From Paracentrotus lividus (taxonomy: Eukaryota; Echinodermata; Echinoidea; Camarodonta; Echinidae), in assembly GCA_940671915.1 (NCBI GenBank), contig CALNVZ010003433.1, forward strand, positions 29,600,114 through 29,664,113: 64,000 nucleotides of DNA, read 5' to 3'. The position numbers and the translations under genes were made by a program. The notes beneath the pieces were generated by a model. The model ran no database searches, was not told where the DNA came from, and saw only the letters and a list, made by a program, of their open reading frames with translations. This document shows positions 38,901 to 46,867 of this stretch, in pieces. How positions within the stretch are numbered: position 1 is the stretch's first letter; every line of letters begins with the position of its first letter.

Positions 38901-39702
38901 ATGTAAGAACATCATAAGTATAAATGTACATTTCAACATTAAATACATGTACTAGAGTACTAATAGTAGCCTTGCTAAACTCAGGAGCCAGGGACATACA
39001 TGTATGACCAGTATAAATTGCGGCCGATATTACATGTATATTACAACTTTCAGATTAAGAATCTCTATTTTTCAAATCCAAAAACAACGTGTGATTTGAT
39101 CTCTTTTTTTTTTCATAAAGTCGCACATTTTTTATCAGTAGACCTATTGTACTGCACCTGGTATTTATCTGCATTTATCTATATATGGATTTACATAAAG
39201 CAGTTTATGGAGTAGCACATGTGGTTGTGGCATGTTCATTCTCCACTTCTTTGTCCTACTTTAGGAGAAACAAAATGAGCAATTCTTTGTCTCCTGTCTA
39301 AAATATTGTACTAATTTTCAACAATTTACAACAAACATAATGGCCGGAAGTCTCGAAGGGTAGTCAACGGCTCTTGTTGTTTGTTGGGAAAATGTGGCCA
39401 AAGAATATCTTGTCAACATGAATTTTTATATTTAATAAATTGTTCTAGCAAAGCAGCACATTTGGAGATGTCAAATTTCAATTTTTCGTTTAAAAGTAAT
39501 TTTTGAGACAGCACTGTTGATTGTGGCATGTTCGTTGTGCACCCTCTCTTTTCTTCCATAGGAGGAACAAAATGGAAGGTCGGAACTGGACGCTATCATG
39601 ATGCAGCGCAAATCTCGAGCCCTCGACGAAACTCTCCCCCCGCCCGATTTCATCCCGGATTCGCCACCTGTGTTTGATTCCCCAACAGGTAGACGCCTCT
39701 GA
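16437..39702 (+). CDS. EPS8: EPS8-family actin-regulatory adaptor (multi-exon gene)
   Basis: EPS8 proteins cap actin barbed ends, bundle filaments and link receptor signalling to Rac through Abi1/Sos1; they act in the cortical cytoplasm, filopodia and microvilli. Coding exons read here: 16437-16513, 16893-17023, 17799-about 18055, 18574-18730 (uncertain), 19434-19583, 20990-21063, 27824-28041, 28654-28769, 29371-29586, 30303-30526, 30979-31168, 31603-31856, 32361-32517, 33023-33202, 33836-33899, 35353-35436, 36178-36358, 36982-37114, 39562-39688/39702, and perhaps 40871-40887. From 19434 on, all have GT/AG borders and matching phases. In order the protein has an N-terminal G/H/Q-rich region, a PTB domain, proline-rich runs, a conserved EPS8 middle region, an asparagine/glycine/histidine-rich linker, an SH3 domain, polyproline and the C-terminal SAM-like actin-binding segment. 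The predicted length, about 950-1000 residues, exceeds the roughly 820 of human EPS8. The join between 17799 and 18730 is unresolved. Family identity is based on remembered vertebrate sequence. Confidence 0.93.
16671..16790. repeat. Foldback repeat in EPS8 intron 1
   Basis: AGCCGAGTCACACC (16671-16684) is repeated as its exact reverse complement at 16777-16790, with weaker pairing continuing inward about 14 nt on each side. It looks like a small MITE; no target duplication was resolved. Confidence 0.6.
16893..17023 (+). CDS. EPS8: EPS8 coding exon 2
   Basis: Acceptor TTCTTACAG, donor GTAAGC, phase 2 in and phase 1 out. It encodes a glycine, asparagine, histidine and glutamine-rich segment ([20 protein letters not shown] and on). 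Low-complexity N-termini before the PTB domain are usual in EPS8 proteins. Confidence 0.8.
17024..17798 (+). other. EPS8 intron, nothing notable
   Basis: AT-rich intron with a T16-20 tract near 17143. No repeat was recognised. Confidence 0.6.
17799..18058 (+). CDS. EPS8: EPS8 coding exon 3, 3' end unresolved
   Basis: The acceptor CTTTGCAG fits phase 1 from exon 2 and opens [20 protein letters not shown]. The frame stays open until TGA at 18056-18058, but no good donor with the right phase lies before the stop. The sequence is CCA/CAC-rich, so the other two frames are also open over long parts and give histidine/proline-rich peptides. Either a donor was missed, the assembly has small indels here, or the copy is damaged. 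It should carry the segment that leads into the PTB domain. Confidence 0.5.
18574..18730 (+). CDS. EPS8: EPS8 first PTB exon (probable, frame change inside)
   Basis: Starts after CGTCTACAG. One frame gives [14 protein letters not shown] and a second, from about 18629, gives [20 protein letters not shown] and continues to NISQY. Together they align without gaps, from memory, with the vertebrate EPS8 PTB stretch ending DDGIRKL and onward to the strand before NELENFPL. A one-nucleotide deficit separates the two frames. With 158 rather than 157 nt the exon would leave in phase 0, as the next exon requires. The donor (TAC then GTCTTA) is weak. This is likely an assembly or polymorphic indel, or local damage. 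Confidence 0.45.
19434..19583 (+). CDS. EPS8: EPS8 PTB exon
   Basis: Acceptor TGTTTGCAG, donor GTAAGT; 50 codons, phase 0 both sides. It encodes [20 protein letters not shown] then [14 protein letters not shown], ending [10 protein letters not shown]. This matches the EPS8 PTB stretch NELENFPLNTI, SYDSVLALV and HLFQCDEV. Confidence 0.9.
20990..21063 (+). CDS. EPS8: EPS8 PTB C-terminal helix exon
   Basis: Encodes [20 protein letters not shown] and a lysine-rich end; phase 0 in, phase 2 out, donor GTAAGA. It corresponds to the C-terminal helix of the PTB fold followed by a basic stretch. Its donor region is duplicated 121 bp downstream. Confidence 0.85.
21059..21262 (+). repeat. Tandem duplication of the exon/intron junction at 21063
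   Basis: GGTAAGATTTCTAAGG and about 75 following bases (from 21063) recur from 21184 with an offset of 121 bp, including words ACAGGGCTTA and TTTATAAGCTTA. The second copy has a donor-like GTAAGA but no exon before it. Confidence 0.75.
24228..24905. mobile_element. Foldback DNA element in EPS8 intron
   Basis: TTTTAATTCGAGCGA at the left mirrors TCGCTCGAATTATAATTTTA at the right. A second inner pair, CGTCGACAACTCCGCTTCCG (left) and ACGGAAGTGGAGCTGCCGAC (right), is also inverted. The element has no coding capacity and is GC-richer than the intron around it (GCGCGCGCGTG near 24480). Boundaries are approximate. Confidence 0.55.
26119..26400 (+). mobile_element. tRNA-derived SINE
   Basis: TAGTCTAGTGGTTGCA fits a Pol III A box and GGTTCAATGTCC, 40 nt on, fits a B box. 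Together they resemble a tRNA 5' half with the anticodon arm replaced. The body has CTTGAGCAAGGCATTTTGTC and CCACCCAGGTGGATAAATGG, words typical of SINE bodies in marine invertebrates. The 3' end is not sharply defined. It is not a functional tRNA gene. Confidence 0.7.
26665..26712. repeat. (GA)n and poly-G tract
   Basis: GA dinucleotides run into G12 and a G-rich tail on the plus strand. Confidence 0.9.
27824..28041 (+). CDS. EPS8: EPS8 proline-rich exon
   Basis: Phase 2 in, phase 1 out (GGTAAGTG). It encodes a Q/H/A-rich start, then [18 protein letters not shown], then [17 protein letters not shown]. Vertebrate EPS8 has the equivalent order: proline run, then SRVAAWSAWAA. Confidence 0.9.
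28078..28505. mobile_element. Foldback element of GTCTAAT/ATTAGAC words, copy 1
   Basis: The left half repeats GGTCTAAT or GTCTAAT about every 18 bp; the right half repeats ATTAGAC at the same spacing, so the whole is a large imperfect palindrome built from a minisatellite-like unit. It starts CAGTTGGTCCAATTCTCTG. A second copy lies at 50196-50646. No coding capacity; it sits directly downstream of a splice donor in an EPS8 intron. Confidence 0.8.
28654..28769 (+). CDS. EPS8: EPS8 exon preceding the middle region
   Basis: Acceptor CCCATTGCAG, donor GTAAGG; phase 1 in, phase 0 out. It encodes [20 protein letters not shown] and ends [13 protein letters not shown], matching TPEMMAARIDRDV of vertebrate EPS8. 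Confidence 0.9.
29371..29586 (+). CDS. EPS8: EPS8 conserved middle exon (helical)
   Basis: 72 codons, phase 0 both sides. It starts [20 protein letters not shown] and ends [13 protein letters not shown], closely matching QILNHILDDIEFFITKLQKA and DCFQKFKHGFNLL of vertebrate EPS8. A basic stretch [13 protein letters not shown] lies between. Confidence 0.95.
29877..29952. repeat. (CT)n microsatellite in EPS8 intron
   Basis: Long CT run with few interruptions. It is followed by a pyrimidine-rich intron end (to about 30300) that includes T11-13 tracts. Confidence 0.95.
30303..30526 (+). CDS. EPS8: EPS8 conserved middle exon
   Basis: Phase 0 in, phase 2 out. It encodes [20 protein letters not shown] and ends [16 protein letters not shown]. 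This equals the vertebrate segment AKLKSHIQNPSAADLVHFLF to RQLWMSLGGTW. This region is unique to the EPS8 family. Confidence 0.95.
30537..30657. mobile_element. GGGGGCGTTTCATAAA-type MITE, truncated copy
   Basis: Starts 10 nt after the splice donor. It matches, in the opposite orientation, the fuller copy at 35691-35849 through words GACAAGTTGTCA, GAGAAGCATTG and GGACTTGTC, but lacks the far terminal repeat. Confidence 0.65.
30979..31168 (+). CDS. EPS8: EPS8 exon with WPK / YVPRFRDGW motifs
   Basis: Phase 2 in, phase 0 out (AGG then GTAGGT). It encodes [20 protein letters not shown], an EPS8 signature, then a serine/alanine-rich tail ending SPRRLSDR. Confidence 0.93.
31603..31856 (+). CDS. 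EPS8: EPS8 asparagine/glycine/histidine-rich linker exon
   Basis: Phase 0 in, phase 2 out. It encodes repeats of (N)GPxx[30 protein letters not shown] and similar. Such a linker is not in vertebrate EPS8 as I remember it and probably arose by expansion of a short unit. It is likely disordered. Confidence 0.85.
32361..32517 (+). CDS. EPS8: EPS8 SH3 domain exon, N-terminal half
   Basis: A proline/alanine run ([10 protein letters not shown]) precedes [20 protein letters not shown], the start of the SH3 domain, ending DEQLE. It matches YDFVARNNSELS of EPS8. EPS8 SH3 domains bind PxxDY ligands such as Abi1 (known for the family). Confidence 0.95.
32901..32954. repeat. Perfect 14-bp inverted repeat in the SH3 intron
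   Basis: TAATTATAAGACCA (32901-32914) and TGGTCTTATAATTA (32941-32954) can pair over a 26-nt loop, about 70 nt upstream of the next exon. It may be a small MITE remnant or a structure affecting splicing; nothing else supports a role. Confidence 0.5.
33023..33202 (+). CDS. EPS8: EPS8 SH3 domain exon, C-terminal half
   Basis: Encodes [20 protein letters not shown] then VPSTLLKL, completing the SH3 fold (conserved WW and GYVP), then a proline-rich tail (LPPPPPPM). 60 codons, phase 0 both sides. Confidence 0.95.
33373..33505. mobile_element. Foldback MITE (GGTGTTTCAC ends)
   Basis: GGTGTTTCACGA at left is mirrored by GTGAAACGCC at right. The interior contains further short inverted words. Boundaries are approximate; no certain target duplication. 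Confidence 0.5.
33836..33899 (+). CDS. EPS8: EPS8 polyproline exon
   Basis: Phase 0 in, phase 1 out. It encodes [20 protein letters not shown]. Polyproline of this kind can serve SH3 or profilin binding; here that is inference. Confidence 0.85.
33993..34378. mobile_element. MITE with ~65-bp terminal inverted repeats
   Basis: The left end AATTTGGTGGATTCACAATA is repeated inverted at the right end, with near identity over about 60-65 bp including CGGTGCGCCACCTATCG and GCAGCGGACAGGCC. The 386-bp element has no coding capacity. It lies 19 bp from a second foldback element. Confidence 0.8.
34397..34597. mobile_element. Foldback element with ~80-bp arms
   Basis: GATTTCATAAGAAATCCTGG at the left end mirrors the right end near 34578-34597. 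Pairing continues through TTAGATGCAGAGGGGTTC, a T10/A10 tract and CAATGTCAAAATGCAAG. The loop is about 30 nt. Confidence 0.8.
35353..35436 (+). CDS. EPS8: EPS8 short exon after the polyproline
   Basis: Phase 1 in and out. It encodes [20 protein letters not shown] then [13 protein letters not shown] and the lysine-rich turn suggest a short helix; no named domain. Confidence 0.85.
35463..35585. mobile_element. TTGTCCTGGGG-type MITE, copy B
   Basis: Same family as 14003-14164. Ends GGTTCTAGGACAATTATCCC and GGGGTAGTTGTCCTGATACA. It is flanked by a perfect 9-bp duplication CTACAAACA (35454-35462 and 35586-35594). It starts 27 nt after an EPS8 exon. Confidence 0.75.
35691..35849. mobile_element. 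GGGGGCATTTCATGAAA-type MITE, full copy
   Basis: GGGGGCATTTCATGAAA at left and TTGATGAAATGCTCTCC at right are inverted repeats. Internal words match 30537-30657 in reverse orientation. Confidence 0.7.
36178..36358 (+). CDS. EPS8: EPS8 C-terminal effector exon, first part
   Basis: Phase 1 in, phase 2 out. It encodes [20 protein letters not shown], then [20 protein letters not shown] and [13 protein letters not shown]. In vertebrate EPS8 the equivalent stretch starts the actin-capping and bundling region. Confidence 0.95.
36740..36960 (+). pseudogene. Decayed tandem copy of the EPS8 SAM-like exon
   Basis: GCAAGACTGTTCATAGGCTA near 36750 resembles the acceptor and start of the real exon (36975 on). 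The sequence at 36854-36940 reads [20 protein letters not shown] against [23 protein letters not shown] of the real exon. The relic has internal insertions and deletions and its acceptor at 36853 is in the wrong phase for the upstream exon, so it is probably not used. Confidence 0.75.
36982..37114 (+). CDS. EPS8: EPS8 C-terminal SAM-like exon
   Basis: Phase 2 in, phase 0 out. It encodes [20 protein letters not shown] then [20 protein letters not shown] and KAALQ, nearly identical to vertebrate [20 protein letters not shown]. This helical segment binds and caps or bundles actin in EPS8. Confidence 0.96.
37878..38109. mobile_element. Foldback MITE (TATAGACGA ends)
   Basis: TATAGACGAATTCGG at left and CCGAAATCGTCTATA-like sequence at right are inverted. 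A second inner pair contains CATTGCTGGGGGG and CCCCCAGCTATATGG. The minus-strand open frame across it is incidental. Confidence 0.65.
39225..39363 (+). CDS. EPS8: Possible alternative EPS8 terminal exon (duplicate of next exon's start)
   Basis: GTTGTGGCATGTTCATTCTC at 39226 and the acceptor plus GGAGAAACAAAATG copy the intron end and first codons of the exon at 39562. Spliced in phase 0 at 39265, it would read [20 protein letters not shown] and stop at TAG 39361-39363. It is either a decayed duplicate or a used alternative last exon. Confidence 0.4.
39562..39702 (+). CDS. EPS8: EPS8 penultimate or last coding exon
   Basis: Acceptor TTCTTCCATAG, phase 0. It encodes [20 protein letters not shown], then [17 protein letters not shown]. 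SELxxIMxxR matches the vertebrate SSELQEIMRRR. If unspliced it ends TGRRL with TGA at 39700-39702. If the donor at 39689 (CAG then GTAGAC) is used it joins 40871. Confidence 0.88.
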   Translation, partial: EEQNGRSELDAIMMQRKSRALDETLPPPDFIPDSPPVFDSPTGRRL

Positions 39703-40004
39703 TCCAATTCTAGCTTGAAAAATTGGTTTTCATAAATTCGCTTCCTCTTCCAAAAAATTGCCAAACTTGATTATTATAAAGCCATTCAATCTTTTGTGTC
39801 AATTATGAAAAGACAAGGATTTTAGCTGACTTGTGTAGATTTCAATGAGAACAAAATGTGCATGTATAACTTGAAGTGTTCATATGAGGTTTATACAGAT
39901 ATACATGTATCTTTAGCATGAGGTGTCTGAACAATCATTTTTCTTTTTCACTGTTCTTAGTCACTTGTTATCTATTTAATTCACTAAATTTTCAATTACA
40001 AATC

Positions 40005-40235
40005 ACTTGAGGTTGACTCACATGCATAATAACTCTCCTATAACTCACTTATGATCTACTTATAAGTCGCTTGTAGCTTGCTCATAGCTTACTTACATTT
40101 ATAATTCAGTTATAACAACACTCGCTCATAATTCACTTTTAACTCCCTTATAGCTCTCTTATAGTTCACTTGTAACTCACTTATACTATGTTCATAAGTC
40201 ACTTTTAGCTTGCTCATAATTCACTTTAGCTATCT
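40005..40235. repeat. Degenerate minisatellite, ~11-bp unit
   Basis: Words such as CTTATAACTCA, CTTATAGCTC, CTCATAATTCA and CTTATAAGTCA recur about every 10-12 bp through the block. Units are diverged, so it is an old tandem array. Confidence 0.65.
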
Positions 40236-40870
40236 TCTTTTTCATGATTCTTATTTTCATACATTCAATATTGATTTGCTGTTGATACACCAGTCTGCTG
40301 TTAAATCTTGTTTTACCTCATAATTTTCTTTTCATTTGCATGGGTTAATATAAAATTCCCATTTCATCCCCATGTCAAAGTTTATCTGGCTCAGTTCATA
40401 AAAACTTTTATTAATTACTTCTTAATCTTCATTAACACTTTTCAGATACTTTTACTAATGACATCTTTTGATTTTGTTTTTTTAATCCCTTCTCTATATT
40501 TCTCATGCAACCAGAGTTTTGCACATATATCTGAATTTTCTCCAAGTTTTTTTTTTTAGTTGAGATACATGTATGTATCCGTTCATTGATATTGGGTTTG
40601 TCTTGGTTTGGGAAAAGAAATAACTCAATTGAGATTTTCTTTTGTTTGGAAACATCTCTGTATTGAACATGGTCTTGTCTGGCTGGAGAGAATTTAAAGA
40701 AATTTGCCTGATACGATTTTGTTTTATAACCTTAACAGTTTGGTAACTTGCGGGATCTTTAACCTCACAACCGTTATAACCTTATTGTTCTAACATGTGC
40801 ACATAACCATTGTACCTTATGCCATGCCCATTGACTTAATGCAATCTTATTCCATTCTTGCTTTTCACAG

Positions 40871-40887
40871 AGGGGTCCCCATGGTGA
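40871..40887 (+). CDS. EPS8: Possible final EPS8 coding exon
   Basis: Acceptor CTTTTCACAG. Joined in phase 1 to 39688 it gives EGSPW then TGA (40885-40887). Only five codons, so support is the splice sites and phase alone; read-through of the previous exon is the alternative. Confidence 0.4.
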
Positions 40888-43800
40888 AATTACCTGGAAT
40901 ATGTCCCGACGCTTTTAGAACCTTCTTACGCTAACATGCTTGTCAGGTCGTCTTGGATTCATAATGCAGCTTTGACTGGCTTTATTATCACCACTTACAT
41001 GTACATTGGGTTATATTTCCTTATTGCGCTCATACAACCAATTGTGATATTCAAATTAACTCAGAATATTGCTAAATGCTTCTAGATCCTTCTTACATTT
41101 ACTTGCTTGTCAGCTTATTTTAGATCTGTAGTGCTTTGCTTTGAACATGCCTATGTTACATCATCATTGCTTCATGTAGTCATGCAAAGGAAAAGGATTA
41201 TATTTGTTTCCTCTTTGGGGTAAAATAGAATGGTTTTTAATGTGAGTCATGGAATTAAAATTTGTGTACATGCTTATCTACTTGCATTTCGTGATTTATT
41301 TTTTGCATGCATCATTTGAACTTGAGTTTTAAATATGTTTAATATTTATCTTGCTTGCTTTATCATTGGGTGCCATGGGTGACAAATGATTTAAAGCTCT
41401 GACACAAGAAGGTCATTCTTGACTGGAGGACTCATTCAAATTTTATCTCAATTTCTATTTCAAAGTTTAACATTTCTGAGTTTATTGAGAAAAAAAGTTT
41501 AAAAAGTAAATAAAGAAAATATTTTGAAGTACATTTATGACAGAATATGAATTTTTTTAAAAAAGTAGTTTTACAATGCATTGTGCTAGTCTTAATACCC
41601 AATGTTTTTAATTCATATTGACATTGGAGTCATTTGCTCCCATTTCACTTTAATTAGTATTAAAAAAAAAATGCTAAATGGTGCTTATTGCGATGTAGGT
41701 ATAAATGATTATTGATTTGTCTGTATGCCAACATGCTTATTTGGATGCAATTTGATTCCAATGTATAAATCCAATTCATAGTGTAGTCAGCCAAATCAAA
41801 GTAAAAATATGAACATTGCTGAATTTGTGACCAACATTTAAAGAATGTCTACTTTATGAACATAAAGCAAGAGTGATATGCATTATGCAATTGTTATTAT
41901 ACAGAAGATAAGTATATTACATTTAATAACGTTCAATATTACATGTTACCTTGATAGTGTCTGTAGAAATTTCCCATGAAATTTGCATTTTCTTGCAATC
42001 AAGAAAGAAACAACCTGAGATACTAAAAAAAAACTTTGATCATCAATTCCACATGATACATGAACAAGTTTGATTTCCTTGATACACCTTGTAAGAAAAA
42101 TGATAACAGTACTGTTTTTAAAGGCAGCCTTGATAGCGCATGTAATCCTGTTGTATTCATTCCAGTGTATGTGATAAACTCAGTTTACACTACTTAGTAT
42201 GCAAGCAGATGTATTATCTATAAGGAGAGATATGTATTCGGATAAGATGTAAAATGTGCTGTTCCAATATTAGTAATACGTCAACAAATAAATTGTATTC
42301 AAAATGAGTTTGTATATATTTTGATAATTGCAATGGCACAATAAAAATGAGCAGTGTAATAATATATGTGGATAATATTTTTTTTTACCAATTGAAAAAG
42401 TGAAATATAAATTTATAATGTATGGAGCAGACTGCTATTCTAAAATAATAGTGCATTTCTTAGGGCAAAGAACTAAAGATTTATTCCATTTTCAATGTTA
42501 TGACATTATATGCTGAATCAGAACAGAATACTTATATGAATAATTTGATATTCAGGTTCTTAACCATTGTGTGTACATATAAGTGAATAGTAAAGATGTA
42601 AATATATGTTTCAATTTCAATATGTACTTTAGGGGAAACATATATCCCCCAATTCCTATTACATTCTTTTGATATATATTATATACACTACCTTATATAG
42701 AGCAGTATTCAGTGTATTATGTATAATTGGGTTGTATACTGGTTACATAAGCCAACATGAGAAAATTAAGCCCATATTTATCAATTATATTACGTGTGTA
42801 TTTATATATTCTATAAAAAGATAAAAACCACTCTGCCTATTATGTCTGTCTTGTAAATAAACCAAACCATGTTTTATGATTGTAAATGATTATATTTTTT
42901 GAAAGAAAGACAGCTGGTGTGATTCCAGATGAAATTGGTACTTAGTAAAAAGTATTAATATGAAAATGAAAAAGAAGATTGTCATATTGAAATTGATGGA
43001 GATTTTCTTTAACCGCGATGCATGTATTTATCATATCAAATGAGAGTGCACTATTTTGCCTTTGCTATAATAACACACAACCTGCATTAGTAATAAAAGA
43101 CTTAATTCTTGTTTTTCAGGCATATTATTCAAGTTAGTTCTGTAAATAATTATATATTCATTATCATTAAAATCAGGTCCTCAGAGATAGAGATTTTAAC
43201 ACTTTACAAATATTTGTAGCTCTTTTAAGAACCTACATTTCTACATTTTATTAAGACAATCTAAACATAGATATGACAGATTGAAGATTTGATTTATGTT
43301 TGAAATATTAATCAAGCTTTTTAGAATCTTTTTAGAATCTTTGGAATGATAATGTGTTGCGGGCTGTTGGGAATGTTTACAATGCTAATGCTCTATGTGC
43401 CTCAGATTGTTATTCAGATCGTGTATTCAGTTCATATGCCCTCAACATTGCTTAAGATTGACCATCATCCTCTAAGCAAAATATTTAGATTAGAAGTATT
43501 AAATGCAGACATTCCGGAAAAAAAATCGTAAGAAATATTGTTAAGAATACCAGTTAATTTATGTTGGAATTAGCCTTTATTTAAACTTTTAGAAGTTTCC
43601 TACTTTGACAAATGAAAACGTAATCATGCAAATTGATGTGAACGCACTCGTCATTGCACACAATTTATCAAGCAACTCAAAACATGTGACCATGTGTTCG
43701 CCGTAATTACTTTGTTAAGGATACACCCTTACAAATATTTCTGATTTTATGTTGTCAATTGTTTAAAGACCACAATAGGCCTACTAGGGCTTGTTGCATA

Positions 43801-45837
43801 CAAAGTTGTAACTTATTTTGAACTTCAATAATTCTTAGATTACAATTATTGGAACTACATGTATGCAGCCAAACCTCTGCTAGCGACCACCTTTCTAAAT
43901 TGGCGTCTTAAATTTACAGTATGGGAAATTTTGAAAGTTTGCATTTGGGCTGTAATTTTCATGACTTAATAGCATGTGGACATTATAGTTAAAATTATTG
44001 TAATGCTTATATGCAAGAAACGAACCAAACCAAAGTTGTAAGCAACTCCTGAACGTTTGTACCTGTCTTGTATGGCAACATTGTTTTGTTGCAGGACAAC
44101 GTTTGAAATGTAATTAGGTATCTACCCTACCAATGAAATTACAAACGGCCTTTAGAAAACAAATACACCTGTAAAAATGTTGTGGTCATGTAAAGTGGAA
44201 ATCTGAATGTATACCAAATGCCTAAATGTTTTATTGACAAACATGTCTGTGTTCCCGATATTTATTGTATTGTTGGCACTTGTTTATCATAAAATTAAGC
44301 CTTTGATTCCCCACAGACCTGGCGTATATTTTTCAAATCCATTTGTTCAATTGTTTTGTGGTTTTGTTTTTTTTTATTCCCATGAGTGTAATTTTTATTT
44401 CCCATTAATATGAAATTTAGTAAGAGAGGAAATATTTAGTTTTAAAAAAAAAGAAAGTGAGAGGGTACTCGCAAAATTATACAGAATGTATTATGTAAAA
44501 CGTGTTAAATATTCAGCTTTAAATTTATGTGAAATGTTCCCCTACTGAGTGTTCAATTTAATGCTCTCGATACCCTATTGTATATTGTTAAATTTCATAA
44601 ATGTGTACTAATTTAAAAACAAAACATGTAATATCAATTTAATTATAGTTGAAAATGATCCTGCATTTATTATGACTGACTTGTAATGGAAAAGGTTTTT
44701 ATCCAAAATTAATTGAAATCTTTGAATTTTTAGTGTAAGAACAAAGGTCAAAGAATGAAAATGATATTCCTGTATATAAGATTATGATGTATCATCGGAA
44801 GACCTCAGAAAAGTTTATATAAACATCTTTCATCCTATTTTTATCTCATTTATGGGAGATGTAAACATTTATCAACTACATCTACATGTATCATGACAAT
44901 TTTTTGGAATATATGTATGGTGTATACCTTATAAAATCAGTTACTTTCTATAACGTCCGCAAGAATCATACTAACATATAATTTACTATAACTCTGTAAA
45001 TACATTCATTTTGTAATATTCCCAAATGAAGAAATATAGACAATTATGTATCCTGTATTATAAACAAAAGTGGTGTTGATTACAGTTGTAGATTATAAAG
45101 AAATGGATATTTTTTGTCATTAAAGAAATAATATAAAGGTATACAGAAATTGAGCTGTCCCAAATAAGATCCTTTTTTTTTTTCATTGGAATCTCGTAGA
45201 TACACCATTGTGTCTTTTACATTAAAAAAAGCCACTTTTTACACATTTATAACCGATGTCCTTTGTTTTACTATTGAAAAAAAGGGGATAAAATTCATTT
45301 GTAATAATAAATTTTTATTCGCCTCCCAGTGTTCAAAGTCGACTTTACGGTCTGTATTTCAATGATAAGTATTTTAATTTCAATATGGTTATAGCTTGAA
45401 TATAAACAGTGCCTCAATTTGTAATGACCTTTAAATGTTTGTAGAAATTTCAATTTTGTTTATACCATAAATTTGTACCCCATTCAGGTTGTAAGGCCAA
45501 ACAAAATGTATTTCTTATGTTATGTATTCTGTCATCGTATGTGTATTCTATACAGGATGAGAAGTCGAATGTCGTTTTCTTTTCAAATGTTAGTAAGTCA
45601 ATCCTTTAACATTTGTATTGTAATTATTATGATATCATTGCGGGCAGATTAAATTGTATTATTACACTCGTAATGATGTGTAGTCAGCGTGTTCCTTATT
45701 TCAGTACGATGTGTATGAGTCGATTTTGTATTAAATGAGGATGATGATGCATGTAATTTTACCTTTCTCTCCTCTCTTCTTTGTCTTTGCATACCTAATT
45801 TTACATTTCCCTACTATGTCTACCATACTTGTTACCA
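40888..45837 (+). other. AT-rich region, probable EPS8 3' UTR and 3' flank
   Basis: No exon or foldback element was recognised in nearly 5 kb. AATAAA at 42856-42861, followed by a T/G-rich stretch, is a fair poly(A) signal; other AATAAA-like words occur. TGTANATA words (42311, 42572, 42597, 42852, 43141, 44995 and others) resemble Pumilio sites. How far the UTR extends cannot be told. Confidence 0.4.
42856..42861 (+). terminator. Candidate polyadenylation signal
   Basis: AATAAA, overlapping a TGTAAATA word and followed by T-rich sequence. One of several possible signals. Confidence 0.3.
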
Positions 45838-45840
45838 TTC

Positions 45841-45887
<47 letters not shown>

Positions 45888-46158
45888 GTCTGTCTCTCTC
45901 TCTCTCTCTATCTCTCTCTCTTTCTTTATCTCCCTCCCTCCCTCCATCTTTCCTTGCCTGGACATAGAAATGTGAGGCCTAACAACAACATAATTTTGCT
46001 AAAAACTTATACCAGACAATCATTATACGGAACATCTAGCAAAATTAGACATATATATTTAAAAAAAAACACACACACAATGTAGGCCAACTGCGATTTA
46101 ACTACAATTTTACTGATTTTTACTGATAATTCTGTTATTGAATTGGTGAAAACATATT
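45838..46158. repeat. Left copy of a duplicated block beside the assembly gap
   Basis: CT microsatellite, then CCTCCCTCCCTCCATCTTTC, GGACATAGAAATGTGAGGCC and a unique stretch ending at GGTGAAAACATATT. The same order recurs at 46219-46867. Confidence 0.9.
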
Positions 46159-46218
46159 NNNNNNNNNNNNNNNNNNNNNNNNNNNNNNNNNNNNNNNNNN
46201 NNNNNNNNNNNNNNNNNN
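46159..46218. other. Assembly gap (60 N)
   Basis: Sixty Ns. The sequences on both sides are copies of one another. Confidence 0.99.
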
Positions 46219-46867
46219 TCTCTCTCTCTCTGTCTGTCTCTCTCCCTCTCTCTGTCTCTCTCTCTCTCTCTCTGTTTCTTTATCTCCCTCCCTCCCTCCA
46301 TCTTTCCTTGCCTGGACATAGAAATGTGAGGCCTAACATTTTCTTAAGGAAGCAACATTGCAGAAACTTTTATTTATCTCTATGTATAATGCACCTTAAC
46401 ACTAACACACACTTTTTTGTGGGGGGGGGGGTATAAGTTTCATCAACGACCTCCTTACCCCGTTGTCTTTAATTAGTTCAATGGCTCTATTTATCAAGTG
46501 CAGGAAGTACAAAATATATCTGACACACAATAAAGATACACTGACAGGGTATCCCATGAAAGCTTGAAATGCTTATTTTCAGTGGGGTCATGTACTCCTG
46601 AACAGTATGTGAGAGAGAGAGAGAAAAAAACTATATAACGACGAATAACAAGATGGTGACATTAGTAAAAAAAAAAACAAACAAACAAACAAATAACAAC
46701 ATAATTTTGCTAAAAACTACCAGACAATCATTATACGGATCATCTAGCAAAATTAGACAATTGTACATTTTAAAAAAACACACACAATGTAGGCCAACTG
46801 CGATTTAACTACAATTTTACTGATTTTTACTGATAATTCTGTTATTGACTTGGTGAAAACATATTGT
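46219..46867. repeat. Right copy of the duplicated block, with an insertion
   Basis: CT microsatellite and the same tail as the left copy up to GAGGCCTAAC (about 46338), then about 350 bp absent from the left copy, then the remainder (from about 46693) ending GGTGAAAACATATTG. Differences are few: a 2-bp deletion, single substitutions and a shorter A/CA tract. Confidence 0.9.
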
